In this document: positions 15,686 to 23,560 of the stretch, piece after piece
How the letters are laid out: every line of letters begins with the position of its first letter
How positions within the stretch are numbered: position 1 is the first letter of the stretch
NCBI RefSeq assembly: GCF_900143695.1
Contig: NZ_FRFE01000001.1
Location: forward strand, 62,001 to 126,000
Length of the DNA: 64,000 nt
Source: Desulfopila aestuarii DSM 18488
Lineage (GTDB): Bacteria > Desulfobacterota > Desulfobulbia > Desulfobulbales > Desulfocapsaceae
Direction of reading: 5' to 3'
Translations under genes and position numbers: made by a program
Notes under the pieces: generated by a model
Database searches by the model: none
The model's input: the letters and a program-made list of their open reading frames with translations, nothing else
What the model was told of the DNA's origin: nothing

Positions 15686-16021
15686 TTAGCTCCTCATCAA
15701 ATGTGGTTTTAGGGTTATTAAATAGTAGGGATGTTGCATTTTGGTCAGTTCGTTTTTCGTCATCCGGCTCCAGGCCGGTAACTCCACAGGCGCGCCAGGG
15801 TCTCGGGAAATAACGAGAATCTTCAGGCCCGGTTTCTGGTCACGAATATAGAGATGGAGGTTGACGATAACCCGTCCGCAGGTCTCTTCCCCCCCATCAA
15901 ACTCATCGTCAAATTCCCAGTCGGGTAACGGAGGCGGCTCGGTATGGTTTACCGGCGCCCTCTCATCCATCGTTGACATCGGACAAGAGCGCTGCCCTGT
16001 TCTCACCGGTGCTTCCGGCAT
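15686..16021 (-). CDS. TusA/SirA-like sulfur carrier protein
   Basis: The C-terminal 75 residues form a TusA-like domain: FDGGEETCGRVIVNLHLYIR, then LKILVISRDPGAPVELPAWSRM and a final strand. The single active-site-type cysteine in EETCG is kept, but the proline pair of the TusA CPxP motif is absent. The N-terminal 35 residues are proline-rich and unlikely to be folded. I chose the ATG at 16021 because GGAG lies six bases before it; ATG 16033 and a TTG at 16069 are also in frame. It is the first gene of the four-gene operon 16021-13376. Confidence 0.78.
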   Translation of the reverse strand: MPEAPVRTGQRSCPMSTMDERAPVNHTEPPPLPDWEFDDEFDGGEETCGRVIVNLHLYIRDQKPGLKILVISRDPGAPVELPAWSRMTKNELTKMQHPYYLITLKPHLMRS

Positions 16022-16261
16022 TTCCTTCTCCATTTCGTTTCGGTCCCAGGCAGAGTTTTTCACATTCAAAAGAGAATGTTATGCAACCTCTCTAAAATGC
16101 ACTCTTTATGCATCATGACTGCAAAGACTTTTAACCAGAAAATGACGACTCGACAAATAGCAAGATCCGATAGGACAGGCGCCACCTATCGATCATTCCT
16201 ATAACCATGGGCAACAGCAGAAAATATGATGAAACGAAAGGTGGAAAACTCTCCAGAGAGG

Positions 16262-16304
16262 AGGAAGAAGCTGATAAGCCTGAACGGGAACGCAGCTTCT
16301 TCCT
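16262..16304 (-). terminator. inverted repeat after the DUF4332 gene
   Basis: A perfect 12-bp inverted repeat (16262-16273 and 16293-16304) with a 19-base loop begins 25 bases beyond the stop of the gene at 16329. A modest T run follows on the minus strand. It is likely to terminate that gene before the sulfur-relay operon. Confidence 0.55.
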
Positions 16305-16328
16305 GTTGGGAAACTCTTAACGATTCAA

Positions 16329-16733
16329 TCAGTGATTGACCACCCGCGGCAACTCTCGTGCTCGCGTTACCCATTTGGAGACCTGCTTGAGGTAGGGCAT
16401 TGACCTGACCAGATGACGGGCGTCATTGATCTCCTGTAATTGTACCAGCAGATGCTCGGGATTTCGTTGGGCCAGCTCCGGGACGCTGTCAACTCCGGCG
16501 TTTTCCAGGAGCCCGGCATACTGGCTGCCCACCCCTTTCACCCGGAAAAGATCTGCCTTGTTGACCCAGTTCAGCACCAGTGTGTCACTCACCTGCAGTT
16601 TCTCAGCCAGGGCCTTGCGCCCTTGTCGAGTGGAGCCCAGCAACAGCAGATTCTCTACAGTGGTGATTCCCGCGCGTGCCAGCTTGTCCGCATACACATT
16701 GCCAATACCTTCAATCGATGAAATTCGTGTCAT
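16329..16733 (-). CDS. DUF4332-type helix-hairpin-helix protein
   Basis: This 134-residue protein contains two helix-hairpin-helix-like units: IEGIGNVYADKLARAGI with TTVENLLLLG near the N-terminus, and VKGVGSQYAGLLENAGVDSVPELA in the middle. This pattern marks the DUF4332 family. HhH units bind DNA or RNA backbones without sequence preference, but no enzymatic function is known to me for the family. GAGGTG precedes the ATG by seven bases. It is a single-gene unit upstream of the sulfur-relay operon. Confidence 0.88.
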   Translation of the reverse strand: MTRISSIEGIGNVYADKLARAGITTVENLLLLGSTRQGRKALAEKLQVSDTLVLNWVNKADLFRVKGVGSQYAGLLENAGVDSVPELAQRNPEHLLVQLQEINDARHLVRSMPYLKQVSKWVTRARELPRVVNH

Positions 16734-17052
16734 ACCGCTTCACCTCACAGTTGCCATTTTGTGTTTGCATGTACGTGCACCTCATTTTTCAATGTTTCCG
16801 GCACGTCACCCTGGCAAGTCGACACTGCGACCTTGAGTCTATAGAATCAATTTACCGAGGATGCATGGTATATCTGGAAAGCTATGCACAGGTGTGGTAA
16901 TGTCAATAATATAATGAGATTTATTATTATAATGCAATAATTGTATACATACACTTGCCGTTTCTGAAAATATTGTGTTATCTAGTTTCCTAGACGATTA
17001 TATGATCGCCCAAGATGAATTATTTTTCTGACGAATTCTCATCAGATCGACA
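16734..17052. other. AT-rich intergenic region between divergent genes
   Basis: The 319 bases between the DUF4332 gene and the glycyl radical activase hold no gene I can support. The half nearest the activase (about 16900-17040) is very AT-rich and includes the palindrome TGTATACA near 16942, so the activase promoter is probably here. I cannot assign -35 and -10 boxes with confidence. Confidence 0.5.
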
Positions 17053-17964
17053 ATGCGACAATCAAATCCGCTTCTTTTTGCCATCAAACGCTACGCCCTG
17101 CATGATGGCCCCAATATCCGGACCACCGTCTTTTTCAAAGGGTGTCCGCTAAGCTGTTTCTGGTGCCATAACCCTGAAGGAATTCGTGCCGAAACCGAGG
17201 TGGTAACCATCAGCGATCGCTGTATCGGCTGCAGGGAATGCATCCACGGCTGTCCAAAGGATGCCCTGACCGTTGATCGGCAGGGACTGCACCGGGACCT
17301 GGAGCGATGCACAACCTGCCTTGAATGCGTAGAAATCTGCCCAGCCCTGGCCCATGAAGCTGTCGGTTATTACAGCGGTATTGATGAGGTGATGCGGGAA
17401 ATTGAAAAGGACTTAGCTTTTTATGACAAGTCCGGCGGCGGGGTGACCTTTTCCGGCGGCGAGCCGCTCCAGCAGGCTGAACACCTTCTGGAGTTGCTCA
17501 AACGTTGCGGCGAACTTGGCATTCATCGGGCTGTCGACACCAGCGGACTTGCCCCCACCGCGACTCTGCTTGATGTAGCCCGCCACACCGAGATGTTTCT
17601 TTATGATCTCAAGCATATGGACAGCCATAGTCATCAGGGATATACCGGGGTGCCAAACGAGCTGATTCTGGCCAACCTGCAGGCGCTTGCCCAAAGCGGT
17701 GCAGCCTTCCGCATCCGCATCCCACTGTTGGCAGGCATTAACGACAGCGACGAGAATATTGCAGCAACCGCCAGATTTGCCATGGGCCTGGCCGGTCTTT
17801 CGGGTATCGACATTCTGCCCTACCACCATTTTGCCTCGGCAAAATATACGAAATTGAAAACAGGGTACCGCGGCGAACGGAACCATTGCCCAACAAAAGA
17901 AGACATTTCCCGTGTCCGGAAAATTCTGGAACAGTTTGGCCATCAGGTCACAATAGGAGGATAA
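17053..17964 (+). CDS. glycyl radical enzyme activating protein (radical SAM)
   Basis: The 303-residue activase uses S-adenosylmethionine to place a glycyl radical on its partner enzyme. The radical SAM motif CxxxCxxC is Cys31, Cys35 and Cys38 in GCPLSCFWCHNPEG. An inserted ferredoxin-like region carries two further cysteine sets, Cys57/60/63/67 and Cys86/89/92/96, as in activases of the dehydratase and lyase classes. GGGVTFSGGEPL is the second typical motif. It lies four bases before the glycyl radical enzyme gene, so the two form one operon. No clear ribosome-binding site precedes the ATG. Confidence 0.95.
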   Translation: MRQSNPLLFAIKRYALHDGPNIRTTVFFKGCPLSCFWCHNPEGIRAETEVVTISDRCIGCRECIHGCPKDALTVDRQGLHRDLERCTTCLECVEICPALAHEAVGYYSGIDEVMREIEKDLAFYDKSGGGVTFSGGEPLQQAEHLLELLKRCGELGIHRAVDTSGLAPTATLLDVARHTEMFLYDLKHMDSHSHQGYTGVPNELILANLQALAQSGAAFRIRIPLLAGINDSDENIAATARFAMGLAGLSGIDILPYHHFASAKYTKLKTGYRGERNHCPTKEDISRVRKILEQFGHQVTIGG

Positions 17965-17968
17965 CAGC

Positions 17969-20329
17969 ATGAACGAGAGAATTGCCCGCTTGCGGGAAAA
18001 AAGCTTTTCCACCCATCCTTCCATTTCCATTGAGCGCGCCGTGCTTGAAACGGATTTTTATCGCGAAGAGTATGGTAAACACTCGCTGCCGGTGCTGCGG
18101 GCGCTCTGCTTCAAATATCTCTGCACACATAAAACCATCTATATCGGTGATGATGAACTGATCGTGGGAGAGCGCGGCCCCGAGCCCAAAGCGGTCTCCA
18201 CCTTTCCTGAACTCACTTGCCACAGCGCTGAAGACCTGCAGATCCTAAACGACCGGCCGATGACCAATTACCGGGTCGCACCGGAAGATATCGAGACATA
18301 CAAAGAGAAGGTGATCCCCTACTGGCAGGGGCGTTCCATGCGGGAACGCATTTTCAATAACCTGCCCGATGAGTGGCGTAATGCCTATGAGGCTGGGCTC
18401 TTCACCGAATTTATGGAGCAGCGTGCTCCCGGCCACACCGCCCTTGATGGCTTGATCTATGAAAATGGTCTGCTCGATCTCAAGACGCGCATACATGAAC
18501 GCATCGCCCGGCTCGATTTTACACATGACCCGGAAGCATCCGACAGGGGTGAACAACTCCAGGCCATGGCCATCAGCTGCGATGCCGCCATCATCTTCGC
18601 CGAACGTCATGCCGAACTTGCCGAGAAGATGGCCGCAGAGGAATCTGACGCCAAACGCAAAGACGAACTGCTGACCATCGCTCACGTCTGCCGTCGGGTC
18701 CCGGCCCATGCACCGCAGACCTTTCATGAAGCAATACAGATGTACTGGTTTGTCCATCTCGGCACGATAACTGAACTCAACGGCTGGGACGCCATGAGCC
18801 CCGGTCATCTCGATCAGCATCTGCAGCCGTTCTATGAACGTGAACTCACTGCCGGCACCATTGACCGTGACAAGGCCAAGGAACTGCTCAGCTGTCTGTG
18901 GATCAAGGTCAACAACCACACCGCGCCCCCCAAGGTCGGCGTCACGGCCAAGGAGAGCGGCACCTATAACGACTTTACCCAGATCAATCTGGGCGGCTTG
19001 CGTACCGACGGCACAGACGGCAGTTCTGAAGTAAGCTATATCGCCCTGGAGGTAGCTGATGAACTGCACCTTCTGCAGCCACAGCCAAGCGTCCATGTCA
19101 GTAACAAAACTCCCGACCGTTTTTTGAAAGCTGCGGCAAAAGTAATTCGTAAAGGATATGGCTATCCGTCGGTGTTCAATACCGATGGGGTGATCATGGA
19201 GCAGGTGCGTGTCGGCAAAAGTTTTGAAGACGCCAGGGAGGGTGGCACCAGCGGCTGCATCGAGACCGGTGCCTTCGGTAAGGAAGCCTATATCCTGACT
19301 GGTTATCTCAACGTCCCCAAGGTGCTTGAGATCACCCTCAATAACGGTGTCGATCCTCTCACCGGAAAAATGGTGGGGATAGAGACCGGTGATCCACGCA
19401 ACTTTACCAATTACGATGAGCTTTACAGCGCCTTTACCCGTCAGCTTGAATACGTTGTGAACCTGAAGATCCGGGTGAACAACTATATAGAGCGAATGTA
19501 TGCCCGCTATTCACCGGCACCATTTCTCTCGGTAGTCATCCGTGACTGTATTGAAAAGGGCAAAGACTATTACGATGGCGGGCCGCGCTACAACACCAAC
19601 TATATCCAGTGCTGCGGCATCGGTACTGTAACCGACAGCCTGTCGGCTATCCGCACCCATGTTTTTGAGAGTGGCAAAGTCACTATGGAAAAGCTGCTTG
19701 GTGCACTGGCCAACAACTTCGCAGACAACGAACCACTGCGCCTGAGGCTCTGGAATAAAACACCTTTTTTTGGTAACGACGACGAGCGGGCCGACTCCAT
19801 CATGCAGCGGGTTTATCAGGATCTGTTTGCAGCCATCGACGGCAAGCCCAATACCAAGGGTACCGTTTATCACCTGAACATGCTTTCCACCACCTGCCAT
19901 GTCTACTTCGGCAAGATGATGGGCGCCAGCGCCAACGGCCGCCTGGCCCATCTGCCCATCTCGGACGGTACCTCACCCTCCCAGGGGGCGGATCGCAACG
20001 GTCCCACCGCGGTAATCAAATCGCTTTCCCGCATGGACCAGGTGAAATCCGGCGGAACCCTCCTCAACCAGCGCTTTCTGCCATCGGTATTGCAAAGTGA
20101 GCAGGATCTCGACAAGCTCTGCGGGCTGGTGCGAACCTATTTCGCCCTCGGCGGGCATCACATCCAGTTCAACGTCGTCGACACCCTGACCCTGAAAAAG
20201 GCCCAGGAACAGCCGGACGACTACCGTAACCTGCTGGTACGCGTTGCCGGGTACAGCGACTATTTCATCGATCTCGACCGCGACCACCAGGCGGAGATCA
20301 TCAGTCGAACAGAACAGGAACTGGGGTAG
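17969..20329 (+). CDS. hypD: glycyl radical enzyme, probable trans-4-hydroxy-L-proline dehydratase
   Basis: The 786-residue enzyme has the thiyl-radical cysteine Cys430 and general base Glu432 in GGTSGCIETG, and the radical glycine Gly761 in RVAGYSDYF. From memory of Clostridioides difficile HypD, many active-site segments agree: MEQRAPGHT, WDAMSPGHLDQHLQPFY, ESGTYNDF and the tyrosine in KEAYILTGY, which sits 16 residues after the radical cysteine as in HypD. The enzyme removes water from trans-4-hydroxy-L-proline to give pyrroline-5-carboxylate under strict anoxia. AGGAGG lies eight bases before the ATG. No pyrroline-5-carboxylate reductase is adjacent, so the product must be processed by an unlinked gene. 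Alternatives within the family (propanediol dehydratase, isethionate or DHPS lyase, choline lyase) fit these motifs less well. Confidence 0.85.
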   Translation: MNERIARLREKSFSTHPSISIERAVLETDFYREEYGKHSLPVLRALCFKYLCTHKTIYIGDDELIVGERGPEPKAVSTFPELTCHSAEDLQILNDRPMTNYRVAPEDIETYKEKVIPYWQGRSMRERIFNNLPDEWRNAYEAGLFTEFMEQRAPGHTALDGLIYENGLLDLKTRIHERIARLDFTHDPEASDRGEQLQAMAISCDAAIIFAERHAELAEKMAAEESDAKRKDELLTIAHVCRRVPAHAPQTFHEAIQMYWFVHLGTITELNGWDAMSPGHLDQHLQPFYERELTAGTIDRDKAKELLSCLWIKVNNHTAPPKVGVTAKESGTYNDFTQINLGGLRTDGTDGSSEVSYIALEVADELHLLQPQPSVHVSNKTPDRFLKAAAKVIRKGYGYPSVFNTDGVIMEQVRVGKSFEDAREGGTSGCIETGAFGKEAYILTGYLNVPKVLEITLNNGVDPLTGKMVGIETGDPRNFTNYDELYSAFTRQLEYVVNLKIRVNNYIERMYARYSPAPFLSVVIRDCIEKGKDYYDGGPRYNTNYIQCCGIGTVTDSLSAIRTHVFESGKVTMEKLLGALANNFADNEPLRLRLWNKTPFFGNDDERADSIMQRVYQDLFAAIDGKPNTKGTVYHLNMLSTTCHVYFGKMMGASANGRLAHLPISDGTSPSQGADRNGPTAVIKSLSRMDQVKSGGTLLNQRFLPSVLQSEQDLDKLCGLVRTYFALGGHHIQFNVVDTLTLKKAQEQPDDYRNLLVRVAGYSDYFIDLDRDHQAEIISRTEQELG

Positions 20330-20361
20330 ACGACAGAAATCGTCTCGGGAAAAAAAGAATA

Positions 20362-20397
20362 CCGGAGCCAACGCATTGAAAAAAGCGCGGGCTCCGG
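20362..20397 (-). terminator. terminator between convergent hypD and aminotransferase genes
   Basis: An 8-bp GC-rich inverted repeat (20362-20369 and 20390-20397) sits between the two convergent stops. On the minus strand a run of seven T follows within a few bases, so it mainly serves the aminotransferase gene; it may also stop hypD transcripts. Confidence 0.7.
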
Positions 20398-20425
20398 CAT
20401 AAAAGGCTACTAAACTGTTCTTCTG

Positions 20426-21622
20426 TTACTTCTTCAAAATCTCGGCAATGGCATCGCAGACATAATCGATATTCGCTGATGTCAGACCGGCCAGATTGAT
20501 CCGGCCACCGCCAACAACATAAATTGCCTTATTGTCACGCAGCCACTTCACCACATCATCGTTTAAACCACTGAAAGAAAACATACCGCGCTGCTCCTTG
20601 ATAAAGGAGAAGTCGCGGTCGACGCCGCGAGCGGCAATTCCGTCCACCAGGGCGGTGCGCATGGCGACAATACGTTCACGCATGTCGTTCAACTCTCCCA
20701 GCCACTGCTGATACAAGGCAGGATCGCTCAATATTGTGGCTGCAACCAAACCGCCATGGGCAGGCGGGTTGGAGTAGATGACCCGCACAGTAACTTTCAA
20801 GTGACTCATGGCCACCACCGACTCCTCGCGGTTGGGGCTCACCACGGTCAATGCACCGGTGCGCTCGTTGTAAAGACCAAAATTCTTGGAAAAAGAGCTG
20901 GCCACGAAGAAATCGACGCCCGCTGCGGCAAACTGCTCCACGGCAAAACGATCTGCCTCGACACCTGCCCCGAATCCCTGGTAAGCAAAATCAAGAAACG
21001 GAATCCAGCCCTTGGCCTTGCCGATCGCCACTACCTGCTTCCACTGCTCTTCATTGAGGTCAACACCGCTCGGATTATGGCAGCAGGCGTGCAACAACAC
21101 GATATCTCCGGCAGGAACAGCCTCAAGGCTTGCCACCAGCGCCGGGAAATCAAGACACATGTTCGCGGCGTCATAGTAATTGTACTCAGCGAGGCCAAAA
21201 CCGGCGGCAGCAAAGATGCCCTTGTGGTTGGCCCAGGTGGGCTTGCTGATCCAGACCTTCGCCTGGCTGTTGAATTTCTTCAGCAGCTCAGCTCCGACCC
21301 GGAGCGCGCCGGTTCCACCCGGAGCATGGACAGTGGCAGCACGGCCATTGCTGATCACCTCACTGTCTTCACCAAAAATCAGCTTCTGAACCGAACTCGC
21401 ATAGATCGGATCGCCAGAGATGGGCAGGTAGCTTTTGGTCTGCTCTCTTTCCAGCAGGATCGCTTCCGCCGCTTTAACGCTCTTTAAAACCGGAGTGTTA
21501 CCGGCATCATCCTTATAGACACCAACACCGAGATTGACCTTGTTGGGATTTGTCTCTTTTTTAAAGGCCTCGGTCAATCCAAGAATGGAATCCGCCGGTG
21601 CAGCCTCAATATTCTTCCACAT
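20426..21622 (-). CDS. class I aspartate/aromatic aminotransferase
   Basis: This 398-residue PLP enzyme resembles AspC/TyrB: N-terminal MWKNIEAAPADSILGL, LLHACCHNPSGVDLNEEQW, DFAYQGFG and the cofactor lysine motif SSFSKNFGLYNERTG. It exchanges the amino group between aspartate or aromatic amino acids and 2-oxoglutarate. GGAGG lies six bases before the ATG at 21622; a GTG twelve bases further upstream is less likely. Sequence alone does not separate aspartate from tyrosine preference. It is transcribed alone and converges on hypD. Confidence 0.93.
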   Translation of the reverse strand: MWKNIEAAPADSILGLTEAFKKETNPNKVNLGVGVYKDDAGNTPVLKSVKAAEAILLEREQTKSYLPISGDPIYASSVQKLIFGEDSEVISNGRAATVHAPGGTGALRVGAELLKKFNSQAKVWISKPTWANHKGIFAAAGFGLAEYNYYDAANMCLDFPALVASLEAVPAGDIVLLHACCHNPSGVDLNEEQWKQVVAIGKAKGWIPFLDFAYQGFGAGVEADRFAVEQFAAAGVDFFVASSFSKNFGLYNERTGALTVVSPNREESVVAMSHLKVTVRVIYSNPPAHGGLVAATILSDPALYQQWLGELNDMRERIVAMRTALVDGIAARGVDRDFSFIKEQRGMFSFSGLNDDVVKWLRDNKAIYVVGGGRINLAGLTSANIDYVCDAIAEILKK

Positions 21623-21980
21623 TTGTGCCTCCACATCAGGTTTTGTCTTGTTTTATCAGGAATTTTTCGCAACAACTGATAGCCGGAAGCATCAGTGCGC
21701 GTATTGCGATTGGACGTCTGTTATGACCCCAAGGGGGATGCTGGAACAGCAAGCTGGGGAGTATTCTTCAATAGATGCAAAATAGCAGATTCAACAAAAA
21801 AAACCATTTTTATCGCAAAAAGGTATTTTTTTCTGAAGAAAATAGTCAGAAAACGACTCTGTGCCCGGCAGGAAAAACAATTAGAAAACTGAAAAAAATG
21901 TAGCCCATCAAAACCTGAAGCTGATTGGTATGGCAAGTGATACGACTTCCGGCAGCATTCTCGACATATAACTTCTTCAA
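21623..21980. other. intergenic region upstream of the aminotransferase
   Basis: These 358 bases contain the promoter side of the aminotransferase gene and the 3' side of the RimK-family gene. The part at 21780-21860 is A/T-rich with several A and T runs. I see no gene, riboswitch or convincing terminator hairpin. Confidence 0.5.
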
Positions 21981-23450
21981 TCACCTGACTTTACCACCTT
22001 TTTTTCGATCTTCAACCCGACTTCGGAACACCTCCATGATTTTGACATAGAGTTCCTGGCCAAGGACCTGATCCTCAATTCCGGCATCGATATTGGGGTT
22101 ATCGTTGATTTCAATCACTACCACCTCTTTTTCGGTCTGCTTCAGATCGACACCGTATAGACCGTCACCAATGAGTCCGGCTGCTTTCACTGCGGTGCGG
22201 ATAACGGCCTTTGGCACCTGGTCGACAGGAAAGGTCTCGAAACGGCCGAAAGTGTCCTTGCCCTTTTTGTCCTTGCCGATGATTTGCCAGTGCTTGTCGG
22301 CCATATGGTACTTGCAGCCAAAGAGCGGTCGGCCATCAAAAATTCCGATCCGCCAGTCGAAATCGGTCGGCATGAACTCCTGGGCGACAACCAGGTCCGA
22401 CTTTTTCAACATCCGTTTGGCTTCCTCGATAAGCCGTTCGCGATCCTTCACCAGAATGACTCCTTGCGAAAACGATGAGTCAGGTTGTTTCAAGATGCAG
22501 GGCAGATTGAATTCAGCAAGAATTCTGTCGATGTTCTTGCTGTGCAGAGTCATGGTTCGCGGGATTGGTATCTTGTTGCGAGTCAGCAACTCTGCAAGAT
22601 ACACCTTGTTGGAGCAGCGCAGGATCGAGGCAGGATCATCGATAACCACCAGTCCTTCGGCCGCCCCCTTCCTGGCCATTCGATAGGTGTGGTGATCAAC
22701 ATTGGTGGTCTCCCGCACAAACATGGCATCAAACTGCGAGAGCCTGTTGGAATCCTCTTTGGTGATCATTTCAACCGCAAAACCTGAGGCTTCTGCCGCC
22801 TTTGTAAAAAGCTTCAAAGCCTTGGCGCTTGAGGGAGGTCGCTGTTCCTCAGGGTTATGGAGAATAGCCAGATCCCAACGGGATACCGTTCGTTTGGGGA
22901 TAAGCAGCTTTTTGCCGGCAAAATAGCTCGAAGCCACCATTTCGGCGAACCCCCTCTCACTTTCAGGAATATCCTTTACGGCAAGCGGAGAGATATTCTG
23001 CATCTGCCACAGGCTGGTGTGCACGAAATCGGCACGAAGAAACGGCGTGGGAAAAGCTTTGAACAGAGCCGAGGCGAGAGAGTCAAATCGCTTGTCAGGC
23101 GTTTTGCCAAAATAGATATTGATGGAAGCCTTCTTATCCTGAGAACCGTTGAACGCACGTCGGAACGACTCCTCTAGCCTGTCAGACACCAGCCGGATAA
23201 GGCCCATCGACTTCACATCCTGGATGGTAGTCGTACTCGGGATCGCCTTATGGCTGCGCGCCTCGGCTAAGAGCGATACATAGTAGCCGATGGACTGATA
23301 ACGATAAGAGCGGCAGATATTAAAAACGCGCACCCCTTTCATGGCAGCGAAGGAACTGTCAGTGAGGTATCTTCTGGCCGCCACCGGCTCAACTCCCTGA
23401 AGTTTCAGCGGACACTCTTCAGGATTTTCAATCACTACCAATATGGACAC
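21981..23450 (-). CDS. RimK-family ATP-grasp ligase with N-terminal RLAN-type domain
   Basis: The 489-residue protein combines an N-terminal domain of about 180 residues (ILVVIENPEECPL, ICRSYRYQSIGYYVSLLAEARSHK), known from 'RimK-like' proteins, with a C-terminal ATP-grasp fold. The latter shows LPCILKQPDSSFSQGV, the metal-binding VVEINDNPNID near the end and GDGLYGVDLK. ATP-grasp enzymes of this class form peptide-like bonds, as RimK adds glutamate to ribosomal protein S6; the substrate here is not known. The start codon is GTG without a clear ribosome-binding site. It follows polyphosphate kinase 1 by 110 bases on the same strand and may share its transcript. Confidence 0.88.
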   Translation of the reverse strand: MSILVVIENPEECPLKLQGVEPVAARRYLTDSSFAAMKGVRVFNICRSYRYQSIGYYVSLLAEARSHKAIPSTTTIQDVKSMGLIRLVSDRLEESFRRAFNGSQDKKASINIYFGKTPDKRFDSLASALFKAFPTPFLRADFVHTSLWQMQNISPLAVKDIPESERGFAEMVASSYFAGKKLLIPKRTVSRWDLAILHNPEEQRPPSSAKALKLFTKAAEASGFAVEMITKEDSNRLSQFDAMFVRETTNVDHHTYRMARKGAAEGLVVIDDPASILRCSNKVYLAELLTRNKIPIPRTMTLHSKNIDRILAEFNLPCILKQPDSSFSQGVILVKDRERLIEEAKRMLKKSDLVVAQEFMPTDFDWRIGIFDGRPLFGCKYHMADKHWQIIGKDKKGKDTFGRFETFPVDQVPKAVIRTAVKAAGLIGDGLYGVDLKQTEKEVVVIEINDNPNIDAGIEDQVLGQELYVKIMEVFRSRVEDRKKGGKVR

Positions 23451-23560
23451 AGGATGTTACCGGATAGAGATAATCTTGATGGACTCGTAAAAATCTCAAG
23501 CGACAATACCACTTTCTGTTCGACCGCGCGATACGATTCATCGACCTCGCAGGGTGGTGG

